Source: Plasmodium coatneyi
Lineage: Eukaryota; Apicomplexa; Aconoidasida; Haemosporida; Plasmodiidae
DNA: 64,000 nt
Assembly: GCF_001680005.1 (NCBI RefSeq)
Contig: NC_033560.1
Coordinates: 995,501-1,059,500, forward strand
Reading direction: 5' to 3'
Under the pieces are notes generated by a model. The model worked only from the letters and a program-made list of their open reading frames with translations, was not told the origin of the DNA and made no database searches. The position numbers were made by a program, and so were the translations under genes. Shown piece by piece: positions 25,130 to 35,109 of this stretch (within the stretch, counting starts at the first letter, position 1; each line of letters begins with the position of its first letter).

Positions 25130-25440
25130 TTTTTCATTTTTTTTTTTCGCTAATTCTCTCTGCGACAAATTTATATTAGGGCAATTTTTTTTCTTTTTGG
25201 GGTAATTTTTTTTTTTTTTTTTCGCTAATTTTTTCTGTGTTACCAATTTTATGTTAGGGCATTTTTTTCTTTTTTGGACGATTTTTTTTTTTTTTTTTGT
25301 GAAATTTTTTCTGTGTGACAAATTTATATTAGGGCATTCTTCTTTTTTTTTGGACAATTTTTTGGACAACTTTTGTTTTGCAATTTTTTCTCTGTGACAA
25401 AATTTATATTAGGGCATTTCTTTTTTGGACAAATTCTTTT
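25130..25440. repeat. ~60-bp tandem array 3' of the type II-like SICAvar
   Basis: Five diverged units of the form gctaattttttctgtgtgacaa-atttatattagggca, each followed by a T-rich spacer, lie 550 bp or more beyond the SICAvar cytoplasmic exon. The phrase tttatattagggca (or ttatgttagggca) recurs in each unit. Confidence 0.8.
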
Positions 25441-25991
25441 TTTTTTTTTCCCTTCATTTGCATGAATACCTGCATGAAGGAAAGAATACTTCAAGCGAGG
25501 CGCGAAAAGAAAAAAAAAAAAAGAATGTGCTGAATTCTTTAAAGAAATATTTATGTATTTTAAAAAAAAAAAAAAAACTTGTGAAGTCAAAATTTTTGTA
25601 ACAAAATGAATAAGCAATTTAATTCCTCAATAAAAAAAATTTTACCAAAAAAATCAAAGTCGGGAAAATTTTTTTCTCCCACTTATATTGACCACACATG
25701 AACGTAAACACTTTAGTACAATACAAAAAAAAATAAAAGAAAAAAATAGGAAGTAGTACAAATATTGTAGCATATTAAGAATATCGCTTAATACAAAAAA
25801 GGTGAAATATTATTTTCATATGTTATTTTCACTTACATGATTATAACACTTATGTCAAACATTTCATAATAAATGATCTAAATAAAACTCCTATATCACA
25901 CACGCACATATTTTCTCTTCCCTTTAACATTCCTCAAACAACAACAATGCCAAACATTAACATCCACAACAATTTGGCTACAAATTGTTTC

Positions 25992-26153
25992 TTAATAAGG
26001 AAGAGGTTCCTTAAGAACGCCTTCCTTTGGAACACTTTCCTTAGGAACAAAGTCTTCCTTTGGAACATCAACCTTAGGAAGACTTCCCTCAGGAACAAAG
26101 TCTTCCTCCCTAAACCCGAAATCTGAACTTTGAAACTTTTCCTTAGGAACACA
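25992..26153 (-). pseudogene. SICA cytoplasmic tail repeats beyond a premature stop
   Basis: The frame stays open for 53 codons beyond the TAA at 26156-26154 and ends at a second stop at 25994-25992. It encodes the family's usual tail repeats (FGFREEDFVPEG, VPKEDFVPKE) and ends EPLPY. It would be expressed only by read-through, or if the TAA is a sequence error or allelic. Confidence 0.8.
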
Positions 26154-29100
26154 TTACTTTGGAACATTTTCTTCTTTCATAAAATTGGAACCCAAAAACT
26201 CTTGAACAAGAATGGTGAAATAATCCTCCTTCGTCGAATGCAGGTCCACTTTTTGATATTCGTCTAAGACTTCTAAATGAATATCAATAATCATGCGGCG
26301 ACGTACACCACCACGGCGACCAACAGCACGTTGACCAACTTGTTTCCTCCTCGCTGGAACAGATCTTGGTTGTGTACGTTCCTTTACTAAGGTATATTCA
26401 TGTGGACCATCCTGCTGTTCCACATGATCAAGAGGTTGTTCTTCCAAAGTTGGAGGACCACGTACTTGATGAGCTCTTCTGTAACTTTTTCTTCGCTTAC
26501 CGAGGAAAAAATACTGAAAAAAAAAAAAAAAAAAAGGAAGAAAATGTTTCCTTAATAGGAGTATGGAATGCTGTTCACACGCAACAGTAATTACTACTTC
26601 AAACCCTCAATTGCAAAATCCTATACACACACCCCTAAAATGCGAAATCCTACATCCTTACGCACTCATGTATTTATTCATTCTTTTCCTTATTCACTCG
26701 TTTTTTCTTCTTCTTTTTTTTTTTTTTTCTTTTTCTTTCTTTTTCATTTACCTTCCAAAGGAGGTAGCTCATAGCAGAAAAACCAATTAGAAAAGGAATT
26801 GTAGGAAGGTATGGGGTAAGGAGATCAGGAAGGTTGTCAATCTTGCTAACAACTGGGGAAGGAGAAGGAAGGGGAATGGCTCCACCACCTTTCCCCTGTT
26901 CACCTTCCTTTGCATTTGTAGCACCTGTTCCAGATGACGATGTTGTTGTTATTCCTGTTAAGGATGTTATCGGTGTCGATGTCGCTGTTGTAGGTGTTGT
27001 TATTGTTGTTCCTGGTGTGGAAGGGGGTGCTTGTGGTACTGCTGCTGGAGGTGCTGGTTGTAGTTCTGGTGATGGTTCTGAAAGAACTTCACCAGTGGAG
27101 GAGGATGTTCCTTCTTTTCTTTGACTATCATCGGGTTGGGGTGATGCTTCCCTCTCCGGCTTTGTTTCTGGCTTCTTTGCCTCTTCCTTAACTTCAGTTT
27201 TTCTTTCTTCCGTCTGATTAACCTTACTTTTCTCTTCCTCTTGCGTGGTCTTATCGTTTTCTGGAGAAGAGGGTAATGATGAACTGGATTTGGCAAGTTG
27301 GACTACCTTGGGAGGTGGTGGTGGTGGTGGTGGTGGTGGTGGTGGCGGAGGAGGTTTGGGTACAAATTCCTCAATGATTTGTTGCAATTGCTGAAGTTCC
27401 TTTTCCCTTTCTTCTTTCAACGGTGGATCAATTTTTTCTAATAGTTCCCCTAATTTCTGCAACTGCTCATCACTGCTAGGTGTCCCATTCTGCACTGCTG
27501 TATCCGCGCGCGCCTGGCCCAGACGTGTGGGTGCCCTAATGCGATTTCCCTTCTGATTGTCCTTACACCAGTCTCTGTTTGTCACCATATTCATCTTACC
27601 CCAAATGATACTCCTGTGCAATAAGTCCCATAATTTGGGTAACATGTCTGTTTCTCCCCTGTAAATGTTAGTATGTTCCTTATAATTACACTCAACGTAG
27701 TCCCCATTGGATACTATGCTTCCCCGTACATTTTCTATTGCGTTAAAGGCGTGTTCTATTACCTCCCATGGAGCACAATACACTCGCATATAGGACATCC
27801 ACACTTTCAACAGGTCACACAGGGGAATCTCCTTCACTTTCCTGTCGCATGGTCCCTTTCCTTTCTCGTTTTGGTACTGATTTCCAGGAGCTGTAACTAA
27901 TAATATATTCCTTATCATAATTTCACAGAAAGTTTTATACTTGTTCATGTCATGTCCCAAATGGTCATCCAAATTTTCACACAGTGACAGCATGCCGCCA
28001 AGTTCCTTATAATTAACTTTGTCCTCCACAGAAACATTGTTCGAGAGCTGTGTGAACCATTCCCCAATAGTCACTGTAAGAAAGGGAAGCATTTTGGAAA
28101 AGAGCGTATTAGGGTGGAACAAAAGTTGTTAGGAAGGTTTGGTGGAAGGAAGGTTGTTAGAGGTGGAAGAAAAGTTGTTAAGTGTTGGTTGGTGGAAGGA
28201 AGGTTGTTCGGGGTGGTAGAATGAAAGGTTGTTAGGGTGCTGGTAGGTGGAAGGAAGGTTGTTGTTAGGGTGGTTTGGCGGAAGGAAGGTTGTTAGGTGG
28301 TTGGTGGAAGGAAGGGTTGTTAGGGGTAGTACGGTGGAAGTAAGGTGGTGTTAGGGGTGGTACGGTGGAAGGAAATGTTGTTAGGGGTGGTTGGTGGAAG
28401 GAAATGTTGTTAGGGGTGGTTGGTGGAAGGAAGATTGTTACGGGTGGTTGGTGGAAGGAAGCTTGGATGTACCATTTAAATATAAGACTCCTATATGCTT
28501 CCCATATTTCATATCCATAAGAAAAATGCTTAAGGAGTATAGGACATGTCCATACGTTGTCCATATTATGTTCAATATAATTTCTGCTTACGTTCTTCAT
28601 CATCATTGAATCCTGCCTCGCTCTTACTTTTGGGACATTTGTATTGAGCACCTTCTATTTTTTTTTCTCGTTCATCCATTTTTTCTTTCACTTTGTGTAA
28701 TACTTTGTCTACGTCCCCCTTTGGTATGTATTGCTGCTTTGTTATTATTCCCCCTAGTTCTTCTATTTCCTTCTCATTCAACCAACCCTGTCCATTTTTT
28801 CCCCCTTCTGTCTGTTGACCGTCCGGCTTATCATTTACTTTCTTTGGTCTACAGTAAGGCTTTGCCCTCTCAATGTTATCCCAGTCAGCAACTTTACCCT
28901 TCCACCCTTCTTCCTTCTCTTTCCTTTTTTCCTCTATCCACTGTTTTATTGTTCCTCCAATAAATTGACCCCCCACTTTGCCTGTATCGAAGTTTATACC
29001 TTTACATTTTATGCTACTATCCGGAACATTATACATTGTCCTTAACTGCTGCATTGCCACATTCATATATTTCATATGTTTATTAAAACATTTATGCTGC

Positions 29101-29602
29101 CCGAATATTTCAAATAAGGTTACTGTTCCAACGATACATCTAAAAAAAGACTCTTCCTCCTCCTCTTCAGTACTCTTCACTTCTTTCCTATTTGTTGTTT
29201 CCATTCCATTCATGTAATAATATATTTTCATTATAGCTTTACACAACCCTCCCTCTATTGGATCCCTATAGATTCCCGCATCATTCCACAAGGTTTGTGC
29301 ACACAGGCTCTTTATTACTTGGTCATTATCATACTTCAGTTTATCCATTAACCCGTCCCATACCTTCCTTAAATCTGTCCATATTTTATTCTATAAAGGT
29401 AAAAGGTAAAGTACACATTACTTATATATACAGTCTACCTATATTTAGACTTCCCCTAATTCCTGCCACATATGGAGATTTTCGTCTATTCAAAATTTAT
29501 TGATTCACTCTAAACTGAAAATATTACATATCCATCCTGACTGTTGATGTGTCTCCTTTCGTACCACTGTTTTAATATTCGCGAAAACTCCTTATACGGC
29601 AT
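26154..29602 (-). CDS. SICAvar: SICAvar type II-like short variant antigen
   Basis: Four exons in coding order: 29602-29528, 29390-28592, 28073-26752, 26513-26154 (2556 bp, 851 residues to the first stop). Exon 1 encodes 25 residues (MPYKEFSRILKQW...), the same length as exon 1 of the SICAvar at 212-8154. Exon 2 starts NKIWTDLRKVWDGL and is the first alpha-like domain (CKAIMKIYYYMNGM). Exon 3 carries the second cysteine-rich domain (CDLLKVWMSYMRVYC), a run of about 15 prolines, a Glu/Ser/Pro/Thr stalk and the TM segment YLPTIPFLIGFSAMSYLLWK. There are no beta modules. Exon 4 is the conserved cytoplasmic domain (HEYTLVKERTQPRS, RRRMIIDIHLEVLDEYQ, LGSNFMKEENVPK). It stops early; see 25992-26153. 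Four exons fit the type II class known in P. knowlesi. Confidence 0.92.
26599..26660 (-). repeat. Intronic CCCTAAAATGCGAAATCC element, 2 copies
   Basis: Two copies, one diverged, lie in the intron between the TM and cytoplasmic exons (26514-26751), at the same place as the copies at 16-108 in the other SICAvar. Confidence 0.8.
28100..28465. repeat. Minisatellite GGTGGAAGGAAGGTTGTTAGG in SICAvar intron 2
   Basis: Roughly a dozen diverged units in the intron between exons 2 and 3 (28074-28591), the intron that carries the 23-bp array in the SICAvar at 212-8154. The sense strand is C-rich. Confidence 0.85.
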
Positions 29603-30658
29603 ATTTACTTAAATCGTGCGCCCTTATCTGCGGATATTTCGAAGACGTTCCTCATATTCCTTACTCTGTATTCATTTATTCTCTTCTGTTTATACTTAAT
29701 ACTTTTATTCCTTTCTTTCTTTTATTTTTTTTTCTTCCAAAAAAAAACAAAAACTGAGAAGGAATTACCCACCTCCTTTTTTTTTTCTTAAATTTTCTTT
29801 TCCTTTCCCCTCAAAAGAAACTTCCTTCCTTCTTTCCTTTATATACAGCTTCTCACCTATGTACCTTTCTACATAATTTTATTTAAAAAAAAAGAGAAGG
29901 GAGAAGTGAGAAAGCAAACTTCCCCTTCCCATCTTATACAGTGCATTCATTTAAAAAAAAAAAAAAAAAAAAAAAAGGAGATTTATCTACCTCCTTCTTC
30001 TCTTATCTTCCTTCTTTTCTGAATTTTCCCTTCTTTTCTTTTAGTTCTTTCTTTAATATATTTTCTTTAAAAAAAAAACGTGAGGGAAAATACAATCTTC
30101 CTTTCACCCCTTCCTTTCCTTACATACACTACGTTTCTTCTTCTGAAAAAGAAGAGGAAGGAGGGAACGAATGGAATTATGCACCTATCCCTTTTGTTCC
30201 TTCTTTTTTTTTTTTTTATATTAATTCTATTCTTGTTCTCTTTTTTTCTTTTTATTTTTTAACCCCTTTTTTTTTTTTTTTTTTTCTCTCTCTTTGTAGA
30301 AAAAAGAAAAAAATACGAACAATTCCCACTCCCACTGCATTTGAATATTATAATTATATATGTGCAACTAAAAAAAAATGAACTACTCTTCTTTTTTTTT
30401 AATTAAGATTATACTGAATTAGTGTATATTTTTTTATATGTATGCATATTATTGTAAATTTAATTTTTTTTTTTTATTTTAGAATGAAAAATACACTTAC
30501 ACACATTCTTAATAAGAGAAAGCAGTTAATCAAATGCCGCGCACGCAAATAACTTCACGAACAACTTCACAAACGACTTAAATTAAAAAATTTTCCACAT
30601 TAAAGAGAGAAAAAAAAAAAAAAAAAAAAAACAAGCAAAGGAGGAAGCAAAAAAAAAA
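29603..30658. promoter_or_regulatory. SICAvar upstream region with repeated poly(T)/poly(A) units
   Basis: No gene. From about 29700 to 30320, three to four diverged units of polypyrimidine, T-run, A-run and a cct-tatatacagtgcatt-type block resemble 8440-9480. The region lies between the SICAvar (minus) and a plus-strand signal-exon relic, so it could hold divergent promoters. Confidence 0.4.
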
Positions 30659-30742
30659 ATGGCACCTCTCACAAAATATTTAACACTCACCTTAGTACTC
30701 CTGTTCTTGTTCTTGTGGAAATACCCTAACCACCACCACCAT
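30659..30742 (+). pseudogene. Orphan signal-peptide exon of a small exported/membrane protein gene
   Basis: ATG at 30659 opens 28 codons (MAPLTKYLTLTLVLLFLFLW...) ending at a clean donor GTAAGA. Start, length, hydrophobicity and the A-rich leader resemble exon 1 of the two-TM gene at 42808-42881 (MALSAKVLIFSFILYFQW). No matching second exon follows. The nearest acceptor (about 30797) opens only a short frame. Probably a relic, though a short gene is not excluded. Confidence 0.45.
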
Positions 30743-31792
30743 GTAAGATGTACATAGAAATAGCTGTAGCTGCTGTTGTTACATTTTTTTTTTTAGAAAT
30801 TTGACGCACATTTACTAAGATTGAAGAGTTTCTTTTTTGCTTTTTTTCGCTGGGTGTTAGAAGGAAGCTGGTGGTAGGTGGGTTGTTAGGTGGAAGGAAA
30901 GAAGGAAGGTGAAGAAAAAGAAAAGAATAAGAAATAAGGAAGGAAAAAAAGAAGGAATAAGAAGGAAAGAAGGAATAAGAAGGAAAGAAGGAATAAGAAG
31001 GAAAGGGATGAAAAGGAAAAAGAAGTTACTATTACTGAAACAACCATAAATATAAAAATGAAAACATAAATGGGGAAAATAGGGTGTAACGCAGAAAGGA
31101 GCATTATTATTATAAAGGGGGAAGGGTACATGCACATACTTTCTTCCTTTTTTTTTTTTTTTTTTTTTTTTTTTTCCTTTCCTTTTCTATTTTTCATGAA
31201 AGAAATGCTCATTCGAAATAATATACCATTTAGGTAAAAAAGTCGAGCGTACAATTAATGTAAAGTAGATATAGAGAACCTCTTTGAATTGAAAAGTGGA
31301 ACAGTATGATGCTTGTGTGTTGCTTTTGTTAACAAGAAAAAAAGAGTTCATCATGGAATTCTGACTTTTTAAGTTTTTTGCATAAAAATATTAAGAAATA
31401 ACATCAACAAGGAAGAAAATAAGGGGCAGATCAAGTACTTATAATTCAATTCTTAACACACCTTTTATTATATTCAGCAGATCATAGTTGTGGAATGTTA
31501 AAAGTTAAGGTTAATTTGGGAAGGGAAGAAGTTTAATGTAGTATTAAATAATATATTTTATAAAAAAATGAACAATGTGCACGCAAACTCAGGTTTCTAT
31601 TGCATGATAAAAATATTATGAATATATGTGAATGATAATATAAGGATACTTATATGTATGTGGGCATATTTACATAGAAACTTGAATAATAATGAATGTA
31701 CGCATATGGAAAAATTGGGACCACACAATAATAGTAGGATGCGTAAGGAGTAGGGAAGGAAACATTCCCACTTTCCTTCTTCAATCCATGTG
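30743..31792. other. Intergenic with G-rich/GAAGGAATAA repeats
   Basis: A short ggtggtaggtgggttgttagg tract near 30870 is followed by ggaaagaaggaataaga units to about 31010, then a T-run (31149-31175). No gene seen beyond the relic exon. Confidence 0.5.
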
Positions 31793-32053
31793 TTACATAC
31801 GTTGGTAACCTATATTGGTTCTTTGACCCCTTGGTCTATTATTATTATATGCTGCCCTTCCATCTCTTCTGTTGGATGCTGGTGGACGTGGTGGTGGTCG
31901 TGATCGTCGTTCATCATTATATATGGTAGAATGGTCTGTTGCTGAACCAAGTGTGGAATTTGTTTCTGTGGAATATGCGGTAGAGTCAAATACTATTAAG
32001 GTGTCGTCTTCTGTGAATGTATCGTTGTCGTCGTTAAAGTGGTTACGTTCCAT
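31793..32053 (-). pseudogene. Orphan KIR cytoplasmic tail exon
   Basis: 86 codons with the KIR tail pattern: acidic DDNDTFTEDDTL, Ser/Thr stretch, Pro/Arg-rich RRSRPPPRPP, and the family ending TNIGYQRM before a TAA. The 5' part of the exon and all ectodomain exons are missing. Immediately 5' lies a GTT/TTG satellite (about 32054-32330). It is best read as a KIR relic cut by satellite expansion or recombination. Confidence 0.75.
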
Positions 32054-32330
32054 TGTTCTAGTAGTTGTATTGTTGTTGTTGTTGTGTACAAGGTTCTTGT
32101 TGTAGTAGTTGTTTGTTGTTGTTTACAAGGATTGTTGTGTGTAATTGTGTTTGTTACAAGGATTGTTGTGTGTAATTGTTGTTGTTTTTTGTTATACAAG
32201 GATTGTTGTGTGTAATTGTGTACAAGTTATGTATATTGTTCTTGTTGTACAGGGATTGTTGTGTATTGTAGTTGTGTACAAGGACTGTTGTAGTAGTAGT
32301 TGTTGTTGTTTGTTTGTTGTAAATCCAACT
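32054..32330. repeat. GTT/TTGTG satellite replacing KIR sequence
   Basis: Diverged units of gttgttgt-gtacaaggattgttgtgtgtaattgt abut the orphan KIR tail exon. Similar GTT-rich DNA abuts a second damaged KIR tail at 47035-47460. Confidence 0.75.
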
Positions 32331-33452
32331 TATAAGTTATAAATCGAAGTTACAAGTTGTAAAATGTGGCACTTTTTCCTTTCCTTCCTTTTTTTTCCTT
32401 AATAAGAAGAACTTTTACTTCAAATAATATATGTTATTTTAAATGAAGAAGAAGAAGAATATAAAGTGGAGTTTGCACACACACTTTTTAAAGGGGGGTA
32501 GGAGCACTTTTTTTTTTTTTTTGTTCTTTCTGAACTTATATATTGACTATACACACATGAACAGGTCAATACCGTCCGTACAATACTAGAGGGAATAAAA
32601 AAATAATAAAAGAAAATTTTAAAAAAAAAAAAATAAAATAAAATAACGTAACATTAATATATGTATAAAATATAATCTGTGTTGGAATAAGGGAAGAAGG
32701 AATGCGCAGATTAGCTCAAAATAATGGTATATATACATATAATATAATATGCATATTATATGTAGGTGGTGATTTATTTATAATAAGTTTCTTTTTTTAA
32801 GACGAAAGAAGTTAAAAAAAAAGGAAAAAATAAAAAAAAAAAAAAAAGGAGGAGGGGGAAGGATAAGCTAACGCTTAACGTATAATATGCTCTTAAGAGA
32901 AGGTTAGGAAGAAAGGAAAGAAGAAAAAAAAAAAAAAGGAAAAGGTAGCTTACATAGTATACATAATATATGTGCACATTCTAAAGAAGGGGGAGATGAA
33001 ATACTGCATATAGGAACTGTGCACACAACATTTGTTAATAATTCTTAAGAATTCCTTTTAAGCCATAGTGAAATATAAGTATAGTAGTACATATTGAAAT
33101 TGTTTCTGCTCAAAAGAGAACGGAAGAAAAGAAAATTCCGCCTATCCGTTCCCCATTAAATATATATGAATATAGTGACTTTGATATATATATATATGTA
33201 CATGCACAATCCGTTTTCTGTTACTTTTGGAAGAATTAACAAATGTGTACTGTTGAAATAAGTAAAATTTTCAATATTCATCAATCATAAGAAGGAACCC
33301 AAAATTTTTTGCACATACAACACTTCCCCACATACTAAATACATAGATATATGAACAACAACACAACTATTCTCTTAAAAAGAAAGGAAGGGAAGAAGGA
33401 AGTTATATTATACACATATGAAGAAAATATACACATCTGCACACATAAACCA
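32331..33452. promoter_or_regulatory. Upstream region of the KIR at 33453
   Basis: No gene seen. GTGCAC hexamers lie at 32972 and 33019, 430-480 bp before the KIR start. Around 32520-32610 the sequence resembles the 3' flank of the SICAvar at 25680-25745 (ttatattgac...cacatgaac...gtacaatac). Confidence 0.4.
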
Positions 33453-35109
33453 TGTCAGAAACAGCACCAGCGGTAAGAGAAAGAATATTGCAAAGAAGGT
33501 ACAATATTGCCCAGAGGGAAGGCAAATATTGGAAGGACTACATTGGGAAGGAGCAATAAGGAAATAACAAAGAAAGAAAAGAAGGAGGAAGGAAGGTTAT
33601 TAGGGGCGGAAGAGAAGAGAACTTCCCTTCCTCTTCCCCTCCTTCCTCCTTCTTTTCTTTCTTTACAACATGAACAGAAGTACATACAAGGGGTGCACTA
33701 TATATATATATATGTATATTAATTACATTTATAGGAAGTTGATTGGAACAAATTAGCTTCACATGAGGAATACTATGATAAATTCAATTCGGCTAATGAG
33801 AACGACTGTACTAGCACTGATATCCAATCTGAACAGTTAGAGCCTAAATTAAAGAGTGACTTTTCAGGGTGTACAAAAATTACTAATAACGCCACGAAAA
33901 TGGCCTATGCTTACTGTAAAGCATGCAAGATAAAACAGGGCAGGACATCGCAGTCCGATGATGATGATCATAACACACCCTGTGAATTTTTTTATTTTTG
34001 GTTGGGGGACACATACTGGAACGAATTAGGTGATAAAAAATTTTCACACCTGCTCCGTGCAATTCACGAAACGCTAAAGGGAACTAATCCTGACAAAAAA
34101 TGTAGAATTGATTACCCTGATGTTAATAAAAACCTCCTCCCACAAATGAAAGAAGTATTCGACTACTACCATGACTATAAGGACGTAAAGGATAACATAC
34201 TGAAGATCAAGGACGGATGTGAAGGGAAGTGGTCCACTTACTTAGATAAAGTTTCCTCAGCATGCAAGGCAGTAAGTGACTACTGCAAACAAAACCAAAT
34301 TAAAAGTGGTGATTATTGTAAAGAATTTAACAATAAATACGATGTGCATTGTAATACAGCTACATTGTCAAAAGAAAAATGTGAATTGCAATCTCAATTA
34401 ACAACTGCAAAAGACAAAATAGCACAGGAAGTAAAATTAGCAGCCACCAAAGAAAAAGACCAAGCCGTTCGTTCTGCTACCACTACCTCTTCCGTCTCTT
34501 CTATTTTTGGCACCTTAGCAACAATTGGTGCCCCTTTGTTATTATACAAAGTAAGCATAAAAAAAATTTTAAAATTTTAAAATTAAAAATTGAATCATTT
34601 AACAGTTTACCTTCCACCTACCACCCCAACCACCTAACAACCCACTTACCACCACCCCTAACACAAACTTCCTTCCACCTAGAAGAACCCTAACACAACC
34701 TTCCTTCCACCCTACCACCCAACAACTTTCCATCCTTAGACCCTCCTTCTAACCCTTTCCTTTTTAACACATTCCTTCCCTTTAGTATAAACCATGGTCT
34801 TCTTGGTTTGGTAACAACACTTCTGGAAATGGAGGAAGAAAAAACACAAGAAAAAAAAGAACAATTGGACATCACTTTGATGCGTCCACAGAAGACACCT
34901 TCACAGAATACACAGCAAATGAAGGTTCCACAATAGGTGACTTAACAGCAGAAGATTCCACCACACTACGTTCCTCTGCTGCCACATATACAAGACCGTC
35001 TACCGGGGGAAGGAGAACAAGGCCGTCTACCAGAGAAAGGGAAAGAAGAGCAGGAGCGAATAATAGTATTACAGGTCGTCCGAACACTATAGGTTACGGT
35101 AGTATGTAG
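33453..35109 (+). CDS. KIR: KIR variant antigen, single ectodomain
   Basis: Three exons: 33453-33473 (MSETAPA), 33735-34550, 34786-35109 (386 residues, all phase 0). Exon 2 starts EVDWNKLASHEEYYDKF, carries the pir core AYCKACKIKQ and CEFFYFWLGDTYW, then cysteine-spaced helices, and ends in a TM segment (SIFGTLATIGAPLLLYK). The tail exon begins YKPWSSWFGNN, has a basic patch NTRKKR, a Ser/Thr/Glu stretch, Arg-rich repeats (TRPSTGGRRTRPSTRE) and ends NTIGYGSM. Intron 2 contains a C-rich minisatellite. The first 30 bases of exon 3 are identical to those of the KIR at 59874-61431. Confidence 0.92.
34595..34780. repeat. C-rich minisatellite in KIR intron 2
   Basis: Units of ccttccacctaccacc...ctaacaa and ccttagaccctcc fill most of the intron 34551-34785. 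The C-rich strand is the sense strand. Confidence 0.8.
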
